Notes under the pieces: generated by a model | Told to the model about the DNA's origin: nothing | What the model saw: the letters and a program-made list of their open reading frames with translations, nothing else | Databases searched by the model: none | Shown here: positions 1-7,886 of the stretch, piece after piece | Layout of the letters: each line of letters starts with the position of its first letter | How positions within the stretch are numbered: the stretch's first letter is position 1 | Translations under genes and position numbers: made by a program | Source of the DNA: JAZNSB01 sp045590955 | GTDB lineage: Bacteria; Pseudomonadota; Alphaproteobacteria; RF32; CAG-239 | DNA length: 27,702 bases | Direction: 5' to 3' | Assembly (NCBI GenBank): GCA_045590955.1 | Contig: JAZNSB010000052.1 | Span: forward strand, 1-27,702

Positions 1-130
1 ATGTAGCGCCACCCTTCTCTGCTAATACTTTTGTAATAGCTGCTGTCAATGTGGTCTTACCGTGGTCAACGTGACCAATCGTTCCAATGTTGCAGTGTGG
101 CTTATTTCTTTCAAATTTCTCTTTTGCCAT
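1..130 (-). CDS. tuf: Elongation factor Tu, N-terminal fragment (runs off the window)
   Basis: Only the first 43 codons are present; the rest lies beyond base 1. The translation begins MAKEKFERNKPHCNIGTIGH and continues VDHGKTTLTAAITKVL. This is the EF-Tu N-terminus with its G1 P-loop (GHVDHGKT), which binds GTP. EF-Tu delivers aminoacyl-tRNA to the ribosome in the cytoplasm. The ATG (130-128) is preceded by an AGGGA ribosome-binding site about 9 bases upstream. The gene lies 52 bases downstream of tRNA-Gly on the same strand and is probably cotranscribed with tRNA-Tyr and tRNA-Gly, as in the E. coli tufB operon. Identity is near certain; whether the full gene is intact cannot be seen. Confidence 0.97.
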   Translation of the reverse strand, partial: MAKEKFERNKPHCNIGTIGHVDHGKTTLTAAITKVLAEKGGAT

Positions 131-182
131 TTTTTGTTTCCCTGTTTGTTAGATTCGTTTGATAAAAAAATAAAGCTGTAAA

Positions 183-256
183 TGGAGCGGGTGAGGGGAA
201 TCGAACCCCCGTAGTAAGCTTGGAAGGCTTCTGCTCTACCATTGAGCTACACCCGC
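183..256 (-). tRNA. tRNA-Gly(TCC)
   Basis: The minus strand reads GCGGGTGTAGCTCAATGGTA at its 5' end and CACCCGCTCCA at its 3' end. It folds with a 7-bp acceptor stem, a GCTC/GAGC D stem, an anticodon loop CTTCCAA (anticodon TCC) and a GTTCGATTC T-loop region. The discriminator is U, as is normal for glycine, and the CCA tail is encoded. It sits 33 bases after tRNA-Tyr and 52 bases before tuf. Confidence 0.96.
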
Positions 257-289
257 TTAAACAGCTTAACTTCTAAAAAAGATTTGAAC

Positions 290-375
290 TGGTGGAGGGG
301 GATGGATTCGAACCATCGTAGACTGATGTCGACGGATTTACAGTCCGTTGCATTTGACCGCTCTGCCACCCCTCC
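290..375 (-). tRNA. tRNA-Tyr(GTA)
   Basis: The 86-base minus-strand gene has acceptor GGAGGGG paired with CCCCTCC, discriminator A and an encoded CCA. It has a long class II variable arm, as expected for bacterial tyrosine tRNA. The anticodon loop is CTGTAAA, giving anticodon GTA, and the T loop is TTCGAAT. It is the first gene of the tRNA-Tyr/tRNA-Gly/tuf unit. Confidence 0.96.
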
Positions 376-406
376 AAAATTTGGATCAGTCACAAACCTA
401 GCTTGC

Positions 407-435
407 AAATAACCGCATTTTTACCAGAATGTCAA
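407..435 (-). promoter_or_regulatory. Putative promoter of the tRNA-Tyr/tRNA-Gly/tuf unit
   Basis: On the minus strand a perfect TTGACA hexamer (435-430) lies about 55 bases upstream of the tRNA-Tyr 5' end. A 16-17 base spacer leads to a weak -10 region around GTTATTTG. Position and orientation fit a strong stable-RNA promoter in the 133-base gap divergent from rlmB. The -10 match is poor, so the exact extent is uncertain. Confidence 0.45.
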
Positions 436-508
436 CATATTTTTATTTTAATATGGAAATTTTATATTTTGTTATATATTCTAATTAAACAATAAAGAGG
501 AATAAAAT

Positions 509-1231
509 ATGAGCACACAAACAGTTTTATATGGCAAGCACGCGGTTTTTTCAGCATTAAACAACCCCAAAAGAAACATTAAACACGTGCTTTGCACTAA
601 GGAAAATTTTCAAGAAATTCAAAAAAAACATCCTCACGTAAAAGCTAAAATTGTTGATAAAAAAGAAATAGAAAAACTTGTAGGAAAAGACTCTGTTCAT
701 CAAGGATTCGCTTTGTTGTGCGATTCTTTAGAAACATATTGCATTGAAGACATATGTAACATGGCCGAAAACGTGCACAAATGCCACGTTTTAATTTTGG
801 ACCAAGTAACAGACCCGCAAAACATTGGCGCAATCATTCGTTCTGCCGTGGCATTCGGCACACTGGCCTTAGTTGTTCAAGATAAAAACTGTCCTCCGGA
901 AAACGGCTCCATGGCAAAAGCATCTGTCGGATTAATTGAACATCTGCCGATTGCCAGAGTAACAAATCTATCTCGCGCCATAGAAAAACTCAAAAATGCC
1001 GGATTTTGGGTTGTTGGTTTAGACGGTTATGCAACAGATACTTTGTCAACTTTTGAAAAACCGCAAAAAACAGCCATCATCTTAGGTTCAGAAGGAAAAG
1101 GAATGAGAAGGCTGATTGAAGAAAACTGTGACTATAAAATTAAAATTCCTATGAACAACAAAGCAGAAAGCCTAAATGTTTCAAACGCCGCAGCTATTGT
1201 TTTGTATGAATTTTATAAGGACATGCAATGA
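509..1231 (+). CDS. rlmB: 23S rRNA (guanosine-2'-O-)-methyltransferase, RlmB/TrmH group 3
   Basis: This is a SpoU-family, SAM-dependent 2'-O-ribose methyltransferase, expected to modify G2251-equivalent of 23S rRNA. Residues 1 to about 75 form the small substrate-binding domain (LYGKHAVFSALNN). Motif 1 is LDQVTDPQNIGAIIRSA with N105 and R111. Motif 2 is ILGSEGKGMRRL (191-202). Motif 3 (213-234) holds IPMNNKAESLNVSNAAA, which builds the trefoil-knot cofactor site. The length of 240 residues is normal. The ATG follows AAGAGG with 8-base spacing. The stop overlaps the next start as ATGA (1228-1231), so translation with the ABC ATPase is probably coupled. Its position next to tRNA-Tyr and tuf is common in Alphaproteobacteria. 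RlmB rather than another TrmH paralogue is likely but not proven. Confidence 0.9.
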   Translation: MSTQTVLYGKHAVFSALNNPKRNIKHVLCTKENFQEIQKKHPHVKAKIVDKKEIEKLVGKDSVHQGFALLCDSLETYCIEDICNMAENVHKCHVLILDQVTDPQNIGAIIRSAVAFGTLALVVQDKNCPPENGSMAKASVGLIEHLPIARVTNLSRAIEKLKNAGFWVVGLDGYATDTLSTFEKPQKTAIILGSEGKGMRRLIEENCDYKIKIPMNNKAESLNVSNAAAIVLYEFYKDMQ

Positions 1232-1956
1232 GCAACACAATTGAAATTATTAAACTTTGTAAGAAATATAAGCAAATTTTGGCACTTAACAATTTTTCTT
1301 TAAGTGCAAAAAAAGGAGAAATTATTGGTGTTTTGGGACCAAACGGTGCCGGAAAATCTACTTTGATGAACCTAATTGCCGGTTATTTAAGACCATCTGA
1401 CGGCCAAATTAAGATCATGGAAAAAGATATCGTTCAGTATCCGGTTTTTGCAAAACAAAACATTGGCTTTATGGCCGAAGGAGCACCTCTATATCAAGAG
1501 CTGACTGTGCAACAATTTTTAAGTTATATGGCAGAATTGCGTGGTTTTAGCGGATATGAAAAACAAAAAGAAATTGACCGCGTAGTAAATATCACAAAAA
1601 TAGAAAACGTATTAAATTTGCCCACAGAAGCTCTTTCTAAAGGATATGGAAGAAGAGTTGGTTTTGCCCAAAGCATTTTATCGGATTCGCCAATTCTTTT
1701 GCTTGACGAACCAACCGACGGATTAGATCCAAATCAAAAAGAACACATTATTAATATCATTAAAGAAATGGGAGAAAACAAAACCATTTTAATATCAACT
1801 CACAACCTTGAAGAGTGCCAAGAAATCTGCAACAGAATAATCATTCTGCACCAAGGAGAAAAACTTGCTGACGGCACTTTAATACAAATTTTAAACAAGA
1901 CAAAAACAACTGATATAAAACAAGCTTTCAAAACCCTTACGCAAAGAGGCAACTAA
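1228..1956 (+). CDS. ABC transporter ATP-binding protein, GldA-like
   Basis: This is a 242-residue nucleotide-binding subunit. Walker A is GPNGAGKST (37-45). The Q-loop region reads GFMAEGAPLYQELTV, with Glu near where Gln is usual. The signature LSKGYGRRV (136-144) resembles the LSKGYRQRV form seen in GldA-type ATPases. Walker B plus D-loop is ILLLDEPTDGLDP (156-168), and the switch histidine is H192 in STHNLEE. It overlaps rlmB by 4 bases and the following permease fusion by 1 base (TAATG), so the two transport genes should be made together. In Bacteroidetes GldA works with GldF and GldG in gliding. In Proteobacteria the equivalent exporter has no established substrate, and nothing here suggests gliding. 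The ATPase call is firm; the substrate is unknown. Confidence 0.9.
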   Translation: MSNTIEIIKLCKKYKQILALNNFSLSAKKGEIIGVLGPNGAGKSTLMNLIAGYLRPSDGQIKIMEKDIVQYPVFAKQNIGFMAEGAPLYQELTVQQFLSYMAELRGFSGYEKQKEIDRVVNITKIENVLNLPTEALSKGYGRRVGFAQSILSDSPILLLDEPTDGLDPNQKEHIINIIKEMGENKTILISTHNLEECQEICNRIIILHQGEKLADGTLIQILNKTKTTDIKQAFKTLTQRGN

Positions 1957-4900
1957 TGAAAAATTTATATGTCGTAATCAAAAATGAACTTACTCGTTTT
2001 TTTGCATCTCCGATTGCTTATGTATATCTTATTGCTTTTTTAATTTTGAATGGCTCTTTTACATTCTATTTCGGACACATTATAGAAAGAAATCAGGCGG
2101 ATTTGCTTTCTATGTTTTCTTTTCAACCATGGATTTATTTGTTATTTATATCCGGCATTTCCATGCGTTTATGGTCAGAAGAATTCAAACAAAAAACATC
2201 CCTGCAATTACTTTGCATGCCTGTTAAAATAAGCACTTTGGTATGGGGCAAGTTTTTTGCAACCTTAATTTTTGCGCTTATTGCCCTATCCTTAACTTTT
2301 CCGTTATGGATTAGCATCAACTTTTTGGGTCACCCAGACAATCACGTGATTGCCCTGGGATATTTTGGTTGTTTTTTAATTGCCGCAAGCATGATTTCAA
2401 TTTCTCAAACCATGTCTGCATTAAGCAAAAATCAAGTTATTGCTTTAATTTTATCTGTAATTGCAAATCTGCTATTTTTCTTAAGCTCCTTAGAGTTTGT
2501 TTTATCATTATTTAGATTGTTTTTACCATCCACCATTGTTGATTTAATATCATCTTTTTCTTTTTTGTACCACTTTAACAATATGTGTGTAGGATTGCTT
2601 GATTTAACTAATTTCATATATTTTTGCAGTATTATTTTACTGTTCAATACGCTCACTTATATTATTGTACACGCCAAAACCTGCGGGTTTAATTTGTGGC
2701 ATAAACCTTTAAGTAAAAGCGAAACGGTATTTACCATTTTATTGCTAATATGTTTATTTATAGGAATAAACTTAATATCCAAAAACCACCTTGGCTTTTA
2801 CCGCAAAGATCTAACAGAAAACAAACTGTTTACCCTATCTCAAAGCACACAAAAAATTGTAAAAAACATTACCCATCCTATTACGGCAAAACTTTATTAT
2901 TCTCCGGTTTTAGGCAAAAAAAATCATCTTTACAGAGAGGCTTTTAATTCTGTTGTCTTGTTGCTTGAACAATATCACAACCTTGCACCGGAAAATTTTA
3001 ATTACATCATATATAATCCTAAACCTTTTAGCGAAACAGAAGATTTTGCCATTGCTCAGAATATTCAGCAAATTCCTCTTTCAAATCCTCAGCAAATTGC
3101 ATTTTTCGGACTTAGTCTTACCGACACCATAAATCGCACTCAATCAATTCCTTTGTTTTTATTAAGCGATATGTCTTCATTTGAGAAACATATAACCGAA
3201 CGCATATATTTGTTAAACCACAACAAAAAAACTCTTGGCATTATATCTGATTTACCAATTTTTGAGAGTAGTTTTGGCGACATGGTTACACCTGAATGGA
3301 AATCCATCACCAAACTTAGAAAGTTTTATAATATAGTTCACATAAACAACAACCACCCAAACATTAACAACATAGATGCATTAATGATTATCCATCCGCA
3401 AGAGTTGTCTGATGATTTGATAAAAAACATAAAACAATACTCTCTTGGCGGCGGAAAAATTTTGTTGTTAACAGACCCTTCTCCGGAAGCCAGCAGAAAT
3501 TTTGTTCCGGCAAATAATTTGATTAAATCTTCTAATCTCAATGGATTAGATGCGTTTTGGGGCATAAAATTTTCAAATAATGTTGTTGCAGATGTTAAAA
3601 ATGCCATCATTGTAAATGACAGCGCAACCAAAGATAATGCCTATTCAAAAGATATTTTACAAATTTTGCTTTCCGGCAAAAATCTCAACAAACAAGAACC
3701 GGAAACAAAACACCTGCAAAACATTTTATTCTCCAGCGCCGGAGCTTTTACCCCTATTCAAAACACAAACAACAGTTATAAAGTTTTGGCCTTTCCAAGC
3801 TTAAATTCCGGATTAATGTCATCTTCATTTGCATATAACACCTATAAATTAAAAGATTTATTACAACAATTTAAAACAGACAAACAAGAAAAACACATTG
3901 CCGTAAAAGTCTCTGGTCCGCAAGAACACCCTTTTAAACTGATAGCAATTGCAGATACAGATTTTTTATACGATTCTTTCTGGGGAAAAGAAGTAAACAT
4001 TTTTGATAAAGTTTACCAGATTGAGGTATTTGACAATGTCAACTTTGTTCTTAATGCCTTAGATTCTTTAATGCAAGAAGACTCTTTTTCTGACTTAAGA
4101 GGAAAGCATTTAACAAAAAGAAGTTTAGAAACCATAGAACAAATTCAAGATAAAAGCCTGTTTGATTTTCTTGAAAAAGAACAAAAAATATTACAATCCA
4201 TTAAACAATCTCAAGCAAAAATAAAAGAAATTTCTGCAAAGAAAACATTTGAAAACAGAGAAAATTTTACTCCTGATGAACTTTCTTTAATTTCAAAAAT
4301 AAGTAAAAACTTGCAACAATTAAAACAAGAACTCAGCCTCTCAAAACAACAATCTTTTTCTCAAACAAACGGCTTAATTTTATGGCTAAAATTTATAAAC
4401 ATCTACTCAATTGCTATAATCATTTTGGGATATTTATTAATTAAATCCATAAAAATCAAAAACATTACAATGCCGTCTAAAATAAAATTTACCAAACCTA
4501 TGATAATTTTATTTTTTGCAAGCATTTTAGTGCTTTTTGTGGGTGTTATGGGAGCTTACATGAAGTCTCAAAATGAAATAGCTAAATATGAAGATACTTT
4601 ATTTTTACCTCAAATAACAAAACAAATTACCGACATTTCTCATATAAAAATCAGCAACAAAAATGCCACTCTTAATTTTTACAAAGACAATCAAGGCCAA
4701 TGGAAATTACAAGGTAAAGAAAATTTTTTGGTATACAACAATCGCATCAGATTTTTGCTTCAAACATTGATGAGCGCCACAATTCATGAAAAAAAATCAA
4801 ACAAACTTGAAGACCTGTCTGCATTTGATCTGGAAGATTTAAGCAATCCGGAATCAGACGCCATTAACATTATTTTGTCCGACAACAATGACAGAGAAAT

Positions 4901-5396
4901 ATACAATTTGCTTATCGGCAAACACAATCTGCACCTTGGGGGGGGCATAGAAGGTGCCTTTATTCGCCACAAAAAACAATTTCAAACATGGTTAATAAAA
5001 GCTTCTTTCGTTGACATTAATCCCGACTGGCAAAAATGGACATACAGTAGCATATGGAACCTGGCCTTTGGTAGAATAGCAAGCATAAACGCTCAAACAG
5101 ATGCCACAAAAATTATCACTTTAATCAAAATCATGTTAAATTCTTATTTTTCAGAGGGCATTGACAATTTAGAGTCAAAAGAACAAATCTTACGCATGCA
5201 AATTAATGGAGAAAAAATTGCCTCTTTTGACATTGTTTTTTGGCAATCAAATAACCATTATTATGCAGAATATATTTTCTCTGCAGAACCAGACTCAAAA
5301 CTTATGCAAAAATTTGCAAAAACCGTAAAAAACAAATACTATCAAATAGACCATCTCACAATGGAGCAAATAATTGAAGAAAACAAAAATTTATGA
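1956..5396 (+). CDS. Fused ABC-2 permease (GldF-like) + GldG-like auxiliary domain + DUF4340-like domain
   Basis: This 1146-residue membrane protein combines three parts that are usually separate. Residues 1 to about 240 form an ABC-2 permease with about six membrane helices (motif RFFASPIAYVYL near 15-26; SEEFKQKTSLQLLCMPV near 74-90). About 255-830 is GldG/ABC_transp_aux-like: a membrane helix, then FYRKDLTENKLFTLSQSTQK (281-300), then a periplasmic domain. That domain has IDALMIIHPQ and GGGKILLLTDPSPEA, a glutamine/lysine-rich coiled-coil-like stretch (about 735-805) and a closing membrane helix. About 840-1100 is a helix followed by a DUF4340-like domain (LPQITKQITDISHIKISN; LQGKENFLVYNNRIRFLL). 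It starts 1 base inside the ATPase stop and ends 23 bases inside the efflux gene. A G8 run encodes G995-G997 inside the DUF4340-like part. Domain names are from recognition; the substrate is unknown. Confidence 0.82.
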   Translation: MKNLYVVIKNELTRFFASPIAYVYLIAFLILNGSFTFYFGHIIERNQADLLSMFSFQPWIYLLFISGISMRLWSEEFKQKTSLQLLCMPVKISTLVWGKFFATLIFALIALSLTFPLWISINFLGHPDNHVIALGYFGCFLIAASMISISQTMSALSKNQVIALILSVIANLLFFLSSLEFVLSLFRLFLPSTIVDLISSFSFLYHFNNMCVGLLDLTNFIYFCSIILLFNTLTYIIVHAKTCGFNLWHKPLSKSETVFTILLLICLFIGINLISKNHLGFYRKDLTENKLFTLSQSTQKIVKNITHPITAKLYYSPVLGKKNHLYREAFNSVVLLLEQYHNLAPENFNYIIYNPKPFSETEDFAIAQNIQQIPLSNPQQIAFFGLSLTDTINRTQSIPLFLLSDMSSFEKHITERIYLLNHNKKTLGIISDLPIFESSFGDMVTPEWKSITKLRKFYNIVHINNNHPNINNIDALMIIHPQELSDDLIKNIKQYSLGGGKILLLTDPSPEASRNFVPANNLIKSSNLNGLDAFWGIKFSNNVVADVKNAIIVNDSATKDNAYSKDILQILLSGKNLNKQEPETKHLQNILFSSAGAFTPIQNTNNSYKVLAFPSLNSGLMSSSFAYNTYKLKDLLQQFKTDKQEKHIAVKVSGPQEHPFKLIAIADTDFLYDSFWGKEVNIFDKVYQIEVFDNVNFVLNALDSLMQEDSFSDLRGKHLTKRSLETIEQIQDKSLFDFLEKEQKILQSIKQSQAKIKEISAKKTFENRENFTPDELSLISKISKNLQQLKQELSLSKQQSFSQTNGLILWLKFINIYSIAIIILGYLLIKSIKIKNITMPSKIKFTKPMIILFFASILVLFVGVMGAYMKSQNEIAKYEDTLFLPQITKQITDISHIKISNKNATLNFYKDNQGQWKLQGKENFLVYNNRIRFLLQTLMSATIHEKKSNKLEDLSAFDLEDLSNPESDAINIILSDNNDREIYNLLIGKHNLHLGGGIEGAFIRHKKQFQTWLIKASFVDINPDWQKWTYSSIWNLAFGRIASINAQTDATKIITLIKIMLNSYFSEGIDNLESKEQILRMQINGEKIASFDIVFWQSNNHYYAEYIFSAEPDSKLMQKFAKTVKNKYYQIDHLTMEQIIEENKNL
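4938..4945 (+). repeat. G8 homopolymer inside the ABC fusion gene
   Basis: Eight consecutive G residues stand out in AT-rich coding sequence. They encode three glycines (995-997). Loss of one G would put TAG immediately downstream in frame. Gain of one G would reach TGA about 25 codons on. Either change would remove the last ~150 residues. Confidence 0.9.
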
Positions 5397-6306
5397 CGAA
5401 CAAAAGTTAAAAAAAGCGGCTGTCTATGCCAGCATTTCTTTAGCAGTAATTCTTAGTGGTTTAAAAATTATTGGCGCCTTTTATACCGGCTCATTATCCA
5501 TTTTGTCTTCAGTTGTAGACAGCCTTTCAGATATTTTGGCATCTGTCATAACCTTTTTTGCCATCAAAATCTCATCTCTTCCTGCTAGCTCAAAACACAG
5601 ATACGGATACGGCAAAATAGAGTCTTTGAGCGCCCTCTTCCAGTCTGCTTTTATTGCCGGCTCAGGGTTGTTTATATTATATGATGCCATAAATCGCCTG
5701 TTACATCCTCAAAAATTAGAAGCCACCGGCATTGGTCTTGGCATTATGATTTTCAGCCTTATTTCCAGTCTTGGGCTTGTGTATTTTCAAAAATTTGTAT
5801 ACAAAAAAACCAAAAGTCAGGCCATCATTGCAGACAGCGCTCATTACAGTGTAGACATCTTAACAAACTTAGGAATTATTATAACTCTTATAGCTGTTTG
5901 GTTTTTCAAAATAAATTGGATAGACACCATAGCAGGTATTATCATTGCCGGCATTTTGCTCTATAACGCATATAATCTGGCTAAAGATTCTATTGTAAAT
6001 TTATTAGACAAGGAACTTTCTAACAGCATCAGACAAAAAATAAAAAACATTGTCATGTCCCACAATTTCAGCAAAGGGATACATGATTTACGAACCAGAG
6101 ATCTTGGCAACGGATATTCTTTTGAATTTCATTTAGAATTAGACGGTTCAATTTCATTAAACCAAGCCCACATATACGCAGACAGCATAGAAGCAGACAT
6201 AAAAAAAACATACCCCAATGCGCAGATAATAATTCACCAAGAGCCATACGGATTGTGTGAGCAAAGACTAGATTATCAGATCAAAAAAACAAAAAAAAGA
6301 GGGTAA
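5374..6306 (+). CDS. fieF: Cation diffusion facilitator (FieF-type zinc/iron efflux)
   Basis: This inner-membrane proton-coupled divalent cation exporter has about six membrane helices and a cytoplasmic C-terminal domain (310 residues, normal length). The helix II metal site is VVDSLSD with D49 and D53. The helix V site is ADSAHYSVD with H157 and D161. This DD/HD pattern matches FieF/YiiP, which moves Zn2+ and Fe2+. KHRYGYGKIESLSAL (74-88) is the family loop. Candidate metal ligands in the C-terminal domain are H253, H266 and H288. No early in-frame ATG exists. The TTG at 5374 has GGAG (5363-5366) 7 bases upstream, so it is the chosen start, 23 bases inside the preceding gene. A minus-strand terminator hairpin overlaps its last codons. 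Metal specificity is inferred from motifs only. Confidence 0.9.
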   Translation: MKKTKIYDEQKLKKAAVYASISLAVILSGLKIIGAFYTGSLSILSSVVDSLSDILASVITFFAIKISSLPASSKHRYGYGKIESLSALFQSAFIAGSGLFILYDAINRLLHPQKLEATGIGLGIMIFSLISSLGLVYFQKFVYKKTKSQAIIADSAHYSVDILTNLGIIITLIAVWFFKINWIDTIAGIIIAGILLYNAYNLAKDSIVNLLDKELSNSIRQKIKNIVMSHNFSKGIHDLRTRDLGNGYSFEFHLELDGSISLNQAHIYADSIEADIKKTYPNAQIIIHQEPYGLCEQRLDYQIKKTKKRG

Positions 6307-6316
6307 ACACCCTCTT
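6297..6316 (-). terminator. Rho-independent terminator for the minus-strand gene at 6323-6712
   Basis: AAGAGGGT (6297-6304) pairs perfectly with ACCCTCTT (6309-6316) around an AAAC loop. Read on the minus strand the stem is followed by a run of T, then GTTTTTTT, so it terminates leftward transcription. The stem includes the last coding bases and stop codon of the efflux gene. On the plus strand no U-tract follows. Confidence 0.8.
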
Positions 6317-6322
6317 AAAAAA

Positions 6323-6712
6323 TTAAAAAAGTTCCAGTTGCATCTTAAAAGCATCAAGAAGTACTCTGTTTTTACTTTTTTCCTGATCATAATCATACGC
6401 AATAAAGTTTTTTATGCGATTAATCTGTTTTTGATTCAAACAAAACAAATCTCTTCTTATCATTGCGTTTATATCAAGAATATCCAGATTTTTCTTTTTT
6501 ACTACTGCTGCTATTGAAGCAAAATAATCATCCACCTTTTCTTGGGTTGGGTCAATCAACAGATCTGCAGCTTCACTGATATCGCCTATAAAAAACAACA
6601 ACAGCAGATCCATAAGTATAACAAGCCACATACTTATTCCCATTTTGGGCAGAACAAATGTTATAAAAAGCACTGTAAATGCAAGTAGCATCTTTTTTTC
6701 TTTGTTTTTCAT
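6323..6712 (-). CDS. Hypothetical small membrane protein
   Basis: I do not recognise this 129-residue protein. It has a short lysine-rich N-terminus (MKNKEKK), two hydrophobic helices at about 8-24 and 28-43, and a charged, probably cytoplasmic, helical domain (about 50-129). The charged domain includes DPTQEKVDDYFASIAAVVKKK and MIRRDLFCLNQKQINRIKNF. No clear Shine-Dalgarno precedes the first ATG. The ATG at residue 8 (6691) follows an A/G-rich stretch and could be the true start. It is 73 bases downstream of hemW on the same strand and closed by a strong terminator, so it may be read through from hemW or from its own promoter. Codon use looks like its neighbours. The terminator and position support a real gene; function is unknown. 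Confidence 0.7.
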   Translation of the reverse strand: MKNKEKKMLLAFTVLFITFVLPKMGISMWLVILMDLLLLFFIGDISEAADLLIDPTQEKVDDYFASIAAVVKKKNLDILDINAMIRRDLFCLNQKQINRIKNFIAYDYDQEKSKNRVLLDAFKMQLELF

Positions 6713-6785
6713 GGTTACATAGAATTAAAAGTTTATAATCTTAACTAATTGTCTCAAAATGAACACACAAAAAGCCATATGTCAA

Positions 6786-7886
6786 TTATTTTTTCAACAA
6801 CAATGGCACCATCTGATTTAACAACACACCCCCCTTGGCTGTTGCTTTCAAAAATTTTTGGGTTTCAGACATCAGTTTTTGAGCCTTGAGCATTTCTAAA
6901 TTTTCTTCATTTATAAATTGTTTTATATCCAAATTACAAACTTCTTTAAATTTTTGCTTATTTATTCCCTCAACCAAGCGGAGCCCCATAAACAACAGCT
7001 CTGTTGCTCTTTCTTCATTCGTCAAAATTTCTGTTTGTTTTGCATTTTCAGTTGCCAACAATCCTATTCTGCCATGTGCAGTTTTTCCAATTCCGACATA
7101 ATCATCACCTTGCCAATACAATAAATTGTGCCTACATTCATATTTTTTTTGCGCAAAATTAGAAACTTCATATTTTTTATAACCAAAATTCTTTAATAAA
7201 CTTTCTGTTTTTTTATAAAAATATAAGGCACGGTTTTCATCCATTGGCTTTACGTTCTTTTTGGCAAATGGTGTATTTTCTTCTATTGTTAGCTGATATA
7301 AAGACAAATGTTTAAACCCCATCTGGCACAATTTTTTAACATCTGTGCTCCATTCGTTTATATCTTGATTGGGCAAACCATACATCATGTCAACATTATG
7401 GTTATCAAACACCTCCAAAACTTGCTTCATCGCATTTTGAGCATCTTTTAAGCTATGGGTTCTTCCCAAAAACTTTAAGTTTGCCTCTCGCAAAGATTGC
7501 ACTCCCAAAGACAACCTGTTTATGCCGACAGATTTTAAATCGCTAAACATATTTTGATGATTAGAGTTTGGATTTGCCTCCAAAGAAATTTCAACATCTC
7601 CAGCAACATTCCAAAGTTTATATACCGTATTTATTAATTTCTCTATATTTTTAGGAGTAATTAAAGACGGTGTCCCCCCGCCAAAAAAAATAGAAGAAAC
7701 TGTTTTGTTTGATGTCAAATTATAAGATGTTTTCAAATCCTCAACATAATGGTCTATCAACTCATTTTGAGCATCTGCATTCTTACAAGGTCTACTGTAA
7801 AAATCACAATACGGACATTTACTCAAACAAAAGGGCCAATGAAAATAAACACCAAACGGATTTGTTTTACTTAATTTCTGTTTCAT
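6786..7886 (-). CDS. hemW: Radical SAM HemW-like protein (heme chaperone / coproporphyrinogen oxidase-like)
   Basis: This is a 366-residue radical SAM protein. The iron-sulfur motif is PFCLSKCPYCDFYS, with C20, C24 and C27 from the ATG at 7886. The FGVYFHWPFC start and CPYCDF pattern match HemW (formerly HemN-like), a heme-binding protein. True HemN has a differently spaced CX3CX2CXC motif. Other family stretches are IFFGGGTPSLI, EISLEANP, GINRLSLGVQSL, HNVDMMYGLPNQ and LSLYQLTIEENTPF, followed by a C-terminal HemN_C-type region. A TTG at 7889 directly precedes the ATG; I prefer the ATG. The start lies 20 bases inside the end of the upstream pseudoprotease gene, implying coupled translation. 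HemW binds heme; an oxidase role is unlikely. Confidence 0.9.
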   Translation of the reverse strand: MKQKLSKTNPFGVYFHWPFCLSKCPYCDFYSRPCKNADAQNELIDHYVEDLKTSYNLTSNKTVSSIFFGGGTPSLITPKNIEKLINTVYKLWNVAGDVEISLEANPNSNHQNMFSDLKSVGINRLSLGVQSLREANLKFLGRTHSLKDAQNAMKQVLEVFDNHNVDMMYGLPNQDINEWSTDVKKLCQMGFKHLSLYQLTIEENTPFAKKNVKPMDENRALYFYKKTESLLKNFGYKKYEVSNFAQKKYECRHNLLYWQGDDYVGIGKTAHGRIGLLATENAKQTEILTNEERATELLFMGLRLVEGINKQKFKEVCNLDIKQFINEENLEMLKAQKLMSETQKFLKATAKGGVLLNQMVPLLLKK

